Shown here in pieces: positions 35,379-42,234 of a DNA stretch of 64,000 bases (positions within the stretch are counted from its first letter, which is position 1; each line of letters opens with the position of its first letter). The notes beneath the pieces are model-generated. The model did no database searches, had not been told where the DNA came from, and saw only the letters and a program-made list of their open reading frames with translations. Made by a program: the position numbers and the translations under genes. Origin of the DNA: JAXMBN01 sp046349875 (GTDB taxonomy: Bacteria > Planctomycetota > Planctomycetia > Pirellulales > Pirellulaceae); assembly GCA_046349875.1 (NCBI GenBank), contig JAXMBN010000025.1, positions 27,557 to 91,556 of the forward strand, read 5' to 3'.

Positions 35379-36458
35379 CTACTTGGGCGTGTAGAGCTGG
35401 TCGAAGATGCCACCATCGTTGAAATGCGTCTTCTGTGCTTCGTCCCAGGATCCGAATAAGGATTCGAGTTCAAACAGCTGAACTTTGGCAAAGGCAGGTG
35501 TTTGCGGCTGAAGCAAAACCTCTTCTCGAACGGGCCGGAAAAAGTGCTTTGCTGCGAGCTGTTGTCCTTCGAGCGAATAGAGGTGATCCAGATATGCTTT
35601 GGCAACTTCCAGGGTTCCGTGCTTGGCAGCCATGGCGTCCACGACGGCCACGGGAGGTTCCGCGAGAATGCTCGTCGATGGAACAACGATTTCCACTTTG
35701 GCTCCATCCGAGTCTTTGATTGCAAGAAATGCTTCGTTCTCCCATGTCAGCAACACATCGCCGAGTTCTCGCTGGACGAAGGTGTTGGTAGCACCTCGGG
35801 CAGCCGAATCCCAAATGGGGACTCGCTTGACCAGCTCGCTAACATATTCACGACCCTTTTGGTGGGCCGCTTGCTTTTGCTCGTCGGTCATCGCTTGATA
35901 CTTTTCGAGACTTCCTGCTTCACGAAGGACGGCCGATCCCCAAGCTGCAAGATAGTTCCATCGAGCTCCGCCACCTGTTTTCGGATTAGGCGTAATCACT
36001 TCGATGTTGGGCTTGATCAAGTCTTGCCAATCGCGGATCCCCTTCGGATTTCCTTTGCGGACAAGAAACACAATCGTTGATCGATAAGGGGCACTTTTGT
36101 GAGCGAATTGGTCACGCCAATCGGCACGAATCAACTTCGATTTCTGCGAAATGGCATCGATGTCATAGCCTAGTGCCAACGTAACAATATCGGCTTCCAA
36201 ACCATCGATCACCGCGCGAGCTTGTTTTCCAGAGCCTCCATGCGATTGATCGATGGTGATCGTCTGAGCGTGATCCGCCTCCCAATGCTTCTTAAAGGAA
36301 GCGTTGAACTCTGCATAGAATTCGCGTGTCGGATCATAGGAGACATTGAGCAAGTTGACGTTCTGGTTAGCTTGCCGGTCGTTCGCTCCATTGCAGCCGC
36401 AAAGAATGGTGACGAGAACTGCGATGAACCACCCAAACGAAGAGACTTTTGTTGTCAT
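35379..36458 (-). CDS. sbp: Sulfate-binding protein of the ABC transporter
   Basis: 359 residues. A short leader ends in a lipobox-like LCGC, so the protein is probably a periplasmic lipoprotein anchored to the membrane. The Sbp/CysP fold is clear from LLNVSYDPTREFYAEFN, DQSHGGSGKQARAVIDGLEA and the later RGATNTFVQRELGDVLLTWE. It binds sulfate or thiosulfate and feeds CysTWA. It is the first gene of the operon, preceded by a sigma-54 promoter and a leader hairpin at 36482-36501. Confidence 0.95.
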   Translation of the reverse strand: MTTKVSSFGWFIAVLVTILCGCNGANDRQANQNVNLLNVSYDPTREFYAEFNASFKKHWEADHAQTITIDQSHGGSGKQARAVIDGLEADIVTLALGYDIDAISQKSKLIRADWRDQFAHKSAPYRSTIVFLVRKGNPKGIRDWQDLIKPNIEVITPNPKTGGGARWNYLAAWGSAVLREAGSLEKYQAMTDEQKQAAHQKGREYVSELVKRVPIWDSAARGATNTFVQRELGDVLLTWENEAFLAIKDSDGAKVEIVVPSTSILAEPPVAVVDAMAAKHGTLEVAKAYLDHLYSLEGQQLAAKHFFRPVREEVLLQPQTPAFAKVQLFELESLFGSWDEAQKTHFNDGGIFDQLYTPK

Positions 36459-36481
36459 GAAATGCCTCGGTGCTAGAGAGC

Positions 36482-36501
36482 CGCTCGCTTCCCTGCGAGC
36501 G
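36482..36501 (-). promoter_or_regulatory. Hairpin in the sbp leader
   Basis: CGCTCGC (36482-36488) and GCGAGCG (36495-36501) form a 7-base G/C-rich stem with a 6-base loop, in the short leader between the predicted sigma-54 start near 36508 and the sbp ATG at 36458. It may stabilise the 5' end. Confidence 0.4.
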
Positions 36502-36519
36502 AACCTGACCGATCATTAG

Positions 36520-36534
36520 GCAAGTACTGTGCCA
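36520..36534 (-). promoter_or_regulatory. Sigma-54 promoter of the sulfate operon
   Basis: On the minus strand TGGCACAGTACTTGCC fits the sigma-54 consensus with correct spacing (TGGCAC, 5 bases, TTGC). The start of transcription should be near 36508, about 50 bases before the sbp ATG. A sigma-54 activator gene lies on the other side of the same intergenic region. Confidence 0.8.
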
Positions 36535-36543
36535 GTTTTTCTG

Positions 36544-36558
36544 TGGCACTTCATTTGC
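36544..36558 (+). promoter_or_regulatory. Second, divergent sigma-54-like site
   Basis: TGGCACTTCATTTGC on the plus strand also has TGGCAC and TTGC with 5-base spacing. It lies 9 bases from the minus-strand site and points toward the activator gene at 37098, but would leave a leader of over 500 bases running through repeats. Confidence 0.5.
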
Positions 36559-36671
36559 GTTTGCAGAAGCATGCTCCCGGGCCTTTTGGTAATCTTTTCA
36601 GGTAATTCCGGCGAATGCTTGCGTTATTTAGTTCGCGATCCGCTCCGAAAGCCAGATTAGATCACGGGGGG

Positions 36672-36706
36672 CCCATCACATATCACGGACCGTGAAATAT
36701 GATGGG
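36672..36706. promoter_or_regulatory. Large imperfect palindrome, candidate enhancer site
   Basis: Two 17-base arms around one central base: CCCATCACATATCACGG and CCGTGAAATATGATGGG, matching at 15 of 17 positions. It is centred about 180 bases upstream of the predicted sbp transcription start, the usual distance for a sigma-54 activator site. Confidence 0.5.
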
Positions 36707-36718
36707 TAATTAAGTTCA

Positions 36719-37003
36719 CAACCCGAAACGTCAGCGTACAAGTAAAAATCTCAACCCGAAGCCTCAGCGAGGGACCGATGACCTCACAACCCGAAGCGTA
36801 AGCGTGGGACCGATGACCTCACAACCCGAAGCGTAAGCGTGGGACCGATGACCTCACAACCGAAGCGTAAGCGTGGGACGATAACCCATAACCCGAAGCG
36901 TAAGCGAGGGACGGACCAGATCTCAACCCGAAGCGTAAGCGAGGGACGTTTCAAAAGAGCGAAAACACTGCAAAAGTCAGTCCCTCGCTGACGCTTCGGG
37001 TTG
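36719..37003. repeat. Cluster of AACCCGAAGCGTAAGCG repeats
   Basis: Seven forward copies begin at about 36719, 36752, 36787, 36822, 36857, 36890 and 36924, and one inverted copy spans 36981-37003. The third to fifth are near-identical and spaced 35 bases apart; the fifth has lost one C. Each copy continues with AGGGAC or TGGGAC. The spacing is too short and the unit too diverged for a CRISPR array. The same unit and flank occur at 19.1-19.35 kb. Confidence 0.85.
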
Positions 37004-37097
37004 TGATAACAAGACGATTCGAATTGTGAAAGTGCTTCCACATTGGGTCCCAAAAGAAACGTTTTTCAACATCGAATGGCGGTATTGGAATTAATTC

Positions 37098-38690
37098 ATG
37101 GATGATGAGACTCTTGAGAAAAGCATGATGGAAGTGCAATCGCTGCAACTGGTTTTGTGGCGAGAAGTTTGTCGACATCTCGACTTGGCCGAATCGGCGG
37201 AAACGATCGCGGAAATACTCAAACGCGAGTTTTCCATCGACGGTATGAGGATTGATAGTGTTGGCGAGCATGGCATCGACACTCTTTTTACCTTTCCTCG
37301 CGATCTGCCAAAGTCCGTCGTTGCGTGCAGCGAAGGCGAGCTCAAAGAACTTCACCATTGGGCGAAGGAACCAGCGTTTGGTTCTGTTCCATTGGAAGCT
37401 TGGCGATCATCCTTGCAACCTACTACGTCAAACCGTACACCATGGAAATTGATTGTTGGACCCTTGGTCGTGGAGGGCCATTTGCGAGCCCTGTTGACGC
37501 TCTATTGCCGATCGGAGCCTCACGCGAAACAGTTGTCGACGCATGGATGGTTGCTTGAACTTTTGTCGGCTGCCGTGGCCAATGAACATCGTTTGAGCCA
37601 ATTGCGATCATTACGAGCAGCTGCCGAAGCGGATTGTCAGCGACTTCGAACTCGGTTGGGAAGAAGTGTTTCCAGCGACGAAGAAATCGTTGGTGCTCAA
37701 GGTGGATTGCGGCTGGTGATGGAACGAGTGGAACTCGTCGCAGGACTCGACGTACCTGTTTTGATCCTTGGAGAAACAGGGACCGGAAAAGAAGTCATAT
37801 CGCGAGCCATTCACAATCGAAGTCCTCGAGCGAGTGGGCCCTTTATACGAGTGAACTGCGGCGCGATTCCTTCGGAGCTCATCGATTCACAACTCTTTGG
37901 CCATGAAAAGGGAAGCTTTACAGGGGCGGTCGAGCTACATCGAGGTTGGTTTGAAAGGGCCAACGGAGGAACACTCTTCTTGGATGAAATTGGCGAGCTA
38001 CCTTTGGCAGCTCAAGTCCGCTTGCTGCGCGTCTTGCAAGATCATCAGATCGAACGCGTCGGTGGAAAGCAACCCATTCACGTCGATGTAAGGATTATTG
38101 CGGCCACGCACCGCGACCTTTCGAACATGGTCAAGCAGCGTGAGTTTCGGGAAGACCTTTGGTACCGAATCAACGTGTTTCCGGTGCTCATGCCTCGACT
38201 GCAAGATCGCATCGAAGACATTCCGGAATTGGCCAAGCATTTTGCAGAGCGAGCAGCGATGCGATTCAGCTTGACCCCTTGTTTACCCTCGCAACGAGAC
38301 TTGTTGATTTTGGCCGAATACGCATGGCCTGGGAATGTTCGTGAACTTGGGGCAGTGATCGATCGAGCCGCCATCTTGGGAAATGGGAAATCACTGGAAG
38401 TTGCAAAGGCACTTGGACTGAGTCAACCTCCGACGTATCAACCATTTGAGAGTGAAGAACCGACCTATTATGAAGTGATCCCCGAATCCCTTCCCGTTCG
38501 GACTGCCGAGTCAGAATGGATATCCCTTGAAGAAGCCATGCGCATTCACATTGAAAAAGCACTCGAGATAACGCAGGGGCGTATTGAAGGAAAGTTAGGA
38601 GCCGCTGACCTTCTAGGGATCAATCCACATACCTTACGAGCTCGCATGCGAAAGATGCAAATCGACTGGAGTGTTTTTCGTCGCGACTAG
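37098..38690 (+). CDS. Sigma-54 activator with N-terminal GAF-like sensor
   Basis: 530 residues. Residues 1-185 are a sensor region of GAF type (REVCRHLDLAESAETIAEIL, GPLVVEGHLRALLTLYCRSE), with no receiver, so ligand rather than phosphorylation should control it. The AAA+ domain has Walker A GETGTGKE, the sigma-54 contact loop as GSFTGA (272-277) in place of GAFTGA, and Walker B LFLDEIGEL. A Fis-type helix-turn-helix closes the protein (EGKLGAADLLGINPHTLRARM). The layout is like NorR or FhlA. It sits beside the sulfate operon, whose promoter is sigma-54 type, so it is the likely regulator of sulfate uptake (inference). Confidence 0.93.
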   Translation: MDDETLEKSMMEVQSLQLVLWREVCRHLDLAESAETIAEILKREFSIDGMRIDSVGEHGIDTLFTFPRDLPKSVVACSEGELKELHHWAKEPAFGSVPLEAWRSSLQPTTSNRTPWKLIVGPLVVEGHLRALLTLYCRSEPHAKQLSTHGWLLELLSAAVANEHRLSQLRSLRAAAEADCQRLRTRLGRSVSSDEEIVGAQGGLRLVMERVELVAGLDVPVLILGETGTGKEVISRAIHNRSPRASGPFIRVNCGAIPSELIDSQLFGHEKGSFTGAVELHRGWFERANGGTLFLDEIGELPLAAQVRLLRVLQDHQIERVGGKQPIHVDVRIIAATHRDLSNMVKQREFREDLWYRINVFPVLMPRLQDRIEDIPELAKHFAERAAMRFSLTPCLPSQRDLLILAEYAWPGNVRELGAVIDRAAILGNGKSLEVAKALGLSQPPTYQPFESEEPTYYEVIPESLPVRTAESEWISLEEAMRIHIEKALEITQGRIEGKLGAADLLGINPHTLRARMRKMQIDWSVFRRD

Positions 38691-38691
38691 G

Positions 38692-38738
38692 CTCGTTTTA
38701 ACTGTTGTAACAGTAATTGTTGCAACAGTTAAAACGAG
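38692..38738. terminator. Long bidirectional hairpin terminator
   Basis: CTCGTTTTAACTGTTG (38692-38707) and CAACAGTTAAAACGAG (38723-38738) are perfect 16-base arms; six more weaker pairs extend the stem to a 3-base loop. It begins 2 bases after the activator stop and lies 32 bases from the convergent DUF885 stop, with AAAA/TTTT in both arms, so it can serve both directions. Confidence 0.8.
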
Positions 38739-38769
38739 TGCAGCGCTCTCCATTTAGCAGAATCGATGA

Positions 38770-40569
38770 TCACTGAGGATGGTCGGCGAATCTCCATTGA
38801 GTCTTGTAGTCAGGAGTCAAAGGGACATTGGTGAGCGCCGCTCGGACCATCTCGATAGGAATCGAGTTTTGTTGGATCACCGCATCATGGAACTGACGAT
38901 TGTTCATCTTGCCCGATGCAACAACATCTTGGCGAAGGCTGCGAATCTGGAGGCCACCGAGCATGTATGCAGCTTGATAGAGCGGACCATAGTTGCCCAT
39001 GATGCTTCGTCGTACTTCGGCAGCCGCAGCACTGGGTTCGTGCCCCACCCGTTCGATCAAATATTGAACGCACTCTTCGGGAGTCCAACGTCCAAGATGG
39101 TAGTTGAGTGAGAAAATGATTCGAGCGCAACGATGCTTGCGCCAAAACAACATTCCGACGCGATCTTCTGCCGATTTTGGAAACTCGAGGTCCCACAGTA
39201 GCATTTCCCAGTAGAGCGCCCAACCTTCGACCCAGAATGGCGTGTTGAACACTTGCCGGTAGGTACGATACCGCGCCGTCATATAGTGCTGAAGATGGTG
39301 GCCAGGGATCAATTCGTGATGCACCGTGGCTCGCGAAAAGTGAATGTTGTTGCTTCGGAGGCTCATCAACTTCTCGGCATGCGTCATCGTGTTGGTTGGA
39401 AACGAAACGATAATGCGATCACCACCGAGGAAGTATGGATTCACTCGTTGGGCTTCCGGGGTCATCATATCCATGCGCCAACCATTGGCGGCGAGAGGTG
39501 GAACGGTTACCAAGTCGTTGGCTTCCAAGAAGCGGATTGCTTCCCAAGCCAGTTCGCGAATCAAGGCAGGTTGTTGACCAGGATCGACATGAAGACTCTT
39601 GACGTGCTCAAGAGCTCGCTTCCAATCCCCTTGAAGGCCAAGATCATCGGCGGCTCGCTTGGATTCCGCATCGCACCATGCAAACTCTCGTTCCGCGATC
39701 TCGACCAACTCGGCAGCCGAATACGGAATCATTGCAAATTGCAATTCTTGCGTTAGCGCTTCATTGCCAATAGGGAGTCCAACAATCTTGTCTTTATCCT
39801 CTTCATCGAGGCCTGCAATGTGCTTGGAAAGAGCTTGAGCATGTTTACCAAGAGAATCGGTCAGTTCCTGATATGGCTTTTCCGACCACCAGGAATACGA
39901 TGGATCGTAGCCATGATAGAAACGATGAGTTTCATCCAATGATTGTTTGAGGTTTCGAACAATCTGCGCAGCGCGAAGTCCTTGCATGGCCACATCGCGA
40001 TTGGCTTGCGCAGCGTTCTTTCGATCGCTTTTCGCGAGCTGACTAGTTTCGGTTTTGACGAGCGTTGCCAATTTCTGATACTCAGCTGCCAGCTCTTCAG
40101 GATCCATTCCCGTAACATTTTCGCGTGCCGAACAAATACCGGCGAGTTCATCGCGATAAGGGATCCATTCCGACGCCTTTAAGTCTCGCTCTCGTTCGCG
40201 GTCCAACGTCGCCAATCGATGATCGATCTCATTGCGAAGCAAGATGGCATCGACTTGAGCATCGCGTCCCAAGGTTTCGAAAGGAAGCCCCATCACCTTG
40301 GCATGCCATTCTTGAAGAAGCCGCTTTTGGATCTCGACCTTGCCTGCATCTAAAGGGACGCGGAAGCGTCGTTGCACCGTATCGGTATCGGCAACGAATT
40401 GCTCGATCATCGCTCCTAAACCATGAGTCTTAGGAAGGGTCGGAGTGATGAGAGATTGCGACAACGCAGATGCGGGCTCTGCTGGTTTGCTTGCTTCTTG
40501 AGCCTGCATCGGAATCGCTGAGCAAGATATCCAAGCACACAGCAAAGGAAGAGTGTTAAGTTTACGCAT
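38770..40569 (-). CDS. Exported DUF885 family protein
   Basis: About 599 residues from the ATG at 40569 (MRKLNTLPLLCAWISCS), chosen because it starts a signal peptide (cleavage near MQAQE); upstream in-frame ATGs at 40578 and 40590 are possible. DUF885 proteins are large, mostly helical, putative metallopeptidases; the hallmark HHELIPGHHLQHYM, an inverted zinc-type motif, is present, as is WVEGWALYWEML. Probable periplasmic peptidase. Single gene that converges on the sigma-54 activator. Confidence 0.9.
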   Translation of the reverse strand: MRKLNTLPLLCAWISCSAIPMQAQEASKPAEPASALSQSLITPTLPKTHGLGAMIEQFVADTDTVQRRFRVPLDAGKVEIQKRLLQEWHAKVMGLPFETLGRDAQVDAILLRNEIDHRLATLDRERERDLKASEWIPYRDELAGICSARENVTGMDPEELAAEYQKLATLVKTETSQLAKSDRKNAAQANRDVAMQGLRAAQIVRNLKQSLDETHRFYHGYDPSYSWWSEKPYQELTDSLGKHAQALSKHIAGLDEEDKDKIVGLPIGNEALTQELQFAMIPYSAAELVEIAEREFAWCDAESKRAADDLGLQGDWKRALEHVKSLHVDPGQQPALIRELAWEAIRFLEANDLVTVPPLAANGWRMDMMTPEAQRVNPYFLGGDRIIVSFPTNTMTHAEKLMSLRSNNIHFSRATVHHELIPGHHLQHYMTARYRTYRQVFNTPFWVEGWALYWEMLLWDLEFPKSAEDRVGMLFWRKHRCARIIFSLNYHLGRWTPEECVQYLIERVGHEPSAAAAEVRRSIMGNYGPLYQAAYMLGGLQIRSLRQDVVASGKMNNRQFHDAVIQQNSIPIEMVRAALTNVPLTPDYKTQWRFADHPQ

Positions 40570-40682
40570 AATACGCATTCGAAAAATCATGGTGTTGAAA
40601 CGGAGGATGATCGTAAGCGATAGACGGCTAGCCGTCGGTGTTTTGGTTCTGTTTTTGTTTGTTGGGTTTGCTTGTTGTTCAG

Positions 40683-40713
40683 CGGTTGGGACAACCGTGC
40701 TGCGGGACAACCG
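40683..40713. repeat. Palindromic repeat with a partial second copy
   Basis: CGGTTGGGACAACCG at 40683-40697 followed by a half copy GCGGGACAACCG at 40702-40713, in the 170-base gap between glnA and the DUF885 gene. The downstream flank (ACGTT ... CGCTCTAC) matches the copies at 35.3 kb. Confidence 0.75.
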
Positions 40714-40739
40714 TGTTACGTTCGGTGTGTCGCTCTACC

Positions 40740-42149
40740 TCAGCAATCGAAACTCTGGCAAAACTCGATTGGATGAGGATACTTTTTGAGCGGTTGGACC
40801 TCATCTTCCCATTTGTACTCGACCCATCGGAGCAAGACCTCTTCCGAAAAGACGTCCCCGCGAAGCAGGAAGTCCATATCATTGCGAAGCGCCAGCAACG
40901 ATTCTTCGAGCGACCCAGGAAGGGCGCGGAAATTCTTCAGCTGTTCAGGTGGCAAATCATAGATATCCTTGTCTAAGGGTTCGCCAGGATGAACCTTGTT
41001 CTGAATACCATCGATCGCTGCCATCAAAATCGCCGAAAAAGCTAAGTATGGATTGGAGGTTCCATCTGGGCAACGAAATTCGATCCTTTTCGCAGCTGGA
41101 TGGCTGCTGTACATCGGAATTCGAATCGAAGCCGATCGATTTCGCTGGGAATAAGCCAAATGTACGGGGGCTTCAAAGCCCGGAACCAACCGTTTGTAGC
41201 TGTTGGTGGATGGGTTCGTGAGAGCCAAAAGCGCGGGGGCGTGCTTGAGGATTCCACCGATAGCATGCATCCCTAAATCGCTTAGTCCGGCATAGCCTCG
41301 GCCTGCCATCAAGGACTCGCCATTTCTCCACAGAGAAAGGTGCGTGTGCATGCCGGATCCGTTTTCATCCACGATAGGCTTAGGCATGAAGGTCGCCGTC
41401 TTGCCATGCTTCTTCGCGATGTTCTTCACGATGTACTTGTAGATCATCACGTTGTCGGCCGACGTCACCAATTCGTCGTACTTAAAGTCGATCTCCGCCT
41501 GCCCGCCTGAAGCGGTTTCGTGATGATGGCATTCGACTTCGATACCGGCTTCCATCAACGTCAACATGATCTCATTGCGGATATCCATTAATTGATCATT
41601 GGGTGGTGTTGCCAAATAGGCTTGCTTGGCCTGCATGGCATATCCTTTGGCCCCCGTTGCATCGTTAGGATTCCACATCGCTTCTTGACTATTCAAGAAA
41701 TAGAAACCACTCGCTGTCCGTTGATCGAATCGAGCTTCATCGAATAAAAAGAATTCGCATTCAGGTCCGAAGAAGGCCTGATCAGCGACTCCTGATCCCG
41801 CCAGATACGCCATGGCTCGCTGAGCGATGTTGCGAGGATCGAAAGGATATTCGCTTCGCGTGATGGGGTCTTGAATCGAACAAACGATGCTCAAGGTTGG
41901 GATGCTGGCGAATGGATCGAGAAAGGCCGTCTGCGATTGAGGAACGATCAGCATGTCGCTCTCGTGGATCGATTGCCATCCCCGAACACTGGAACCATCA
42001 AAACCAAAGCCCTCTTCAAAGGACTCGTTGGTAAAATGATTCATCGGGATGGTGGTGTGTCTCCACTTGCCGAGAAGATCCGTGAATCGCAGATCCACAG
42101 CTTTGACATCCTTTTCACGGCACAATACCAATACGTCTCGCGGTGTCAC
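40740..42149 (-). CDS. glnA: Glutamine synthetase, type I
   Basis: 469 residues from a GTG at 42149 with AAAGGA about 5 bases upstream; the frame is open further but adds nothing. It makes glutamine from glutamate, ammonia and ATP as a dodecamer in the cytoplasm. Visible marks: FGFDGSSVRGWQ, metal-site FFGPECEFFLFDE, HHETASGGQAEIDFKYDEL, the ATP loop KPIVDENGSGMHTHLSLW, RNRSASIRIP, and the tyrosine region KDIYDLPPE, so adenylylation control as in beta-type enzymes is possible. The MMPL gene ends 86 bases upstream in the same direction; no PII gene is near. Confidence 0.97.
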   Translation of the reverse strand: MTPRDVLVLCREKDVKAVDLRFTDLLGKWRHTTIPMNHFTNESFEEGFGFDGSSVRGWQSIHESDMLIVPQSQTAFLDPFASIPTLSIVCSIQDPITRSEYPFDPRNIAQRAMAYLAGSGVADQAFFGPECEFFLFDEARFDQRTASGFYFLNSQEAMWNPNDATGAKGYAMQAKQAYLATPPNDQLMDIRNEIMLTLMEAGIEVECHHHETASGGQAEIDFKYDELVTSADNVMIYKYIVKNIAKKHGKTATFMPKPIVDENGSGMHTHLSLWRNGESLMAGRGYAGLSDLGMHAIGGILKHAPALLALTNPSTNSYKRLVPGFEAPVHLAYSQRNRSASIRIPMYSSHPAAKRIEFRCPDGTSNPYLAFSAILMAAIDGIQNKVHPGEPLDKDIYDLPPEQLKNFRALPGSLEESLLALRNDMDFLLRGDVFSEEVLLRWVEYKWEDEVQPLKKYPHPIEFCQSFDC

Positions 42150-42234
42150 TGAAATCCTTTCACAATTGCATTCGAGTGGAAATTGGATGTCGCACGAATC
42201 GACGAGCCAAAGAATGGGCCATCGGTCCCAAAAT

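Noticed and set aside
36719..37003. Possible CRISPR array
   Set aside because: Units are diverged, spacers between them are about 11 bases and nearly identical, one unit is inverted, and no cas gene is in the window.
36784..37053. Open frame of 89 codons, minus strand, through the repeat cluster
   Set aside because: Its peptide is made of translated repeat units (NPKRQRG, LTLRV) and has no ribosome-binding site; it is a by-product of the repeats.
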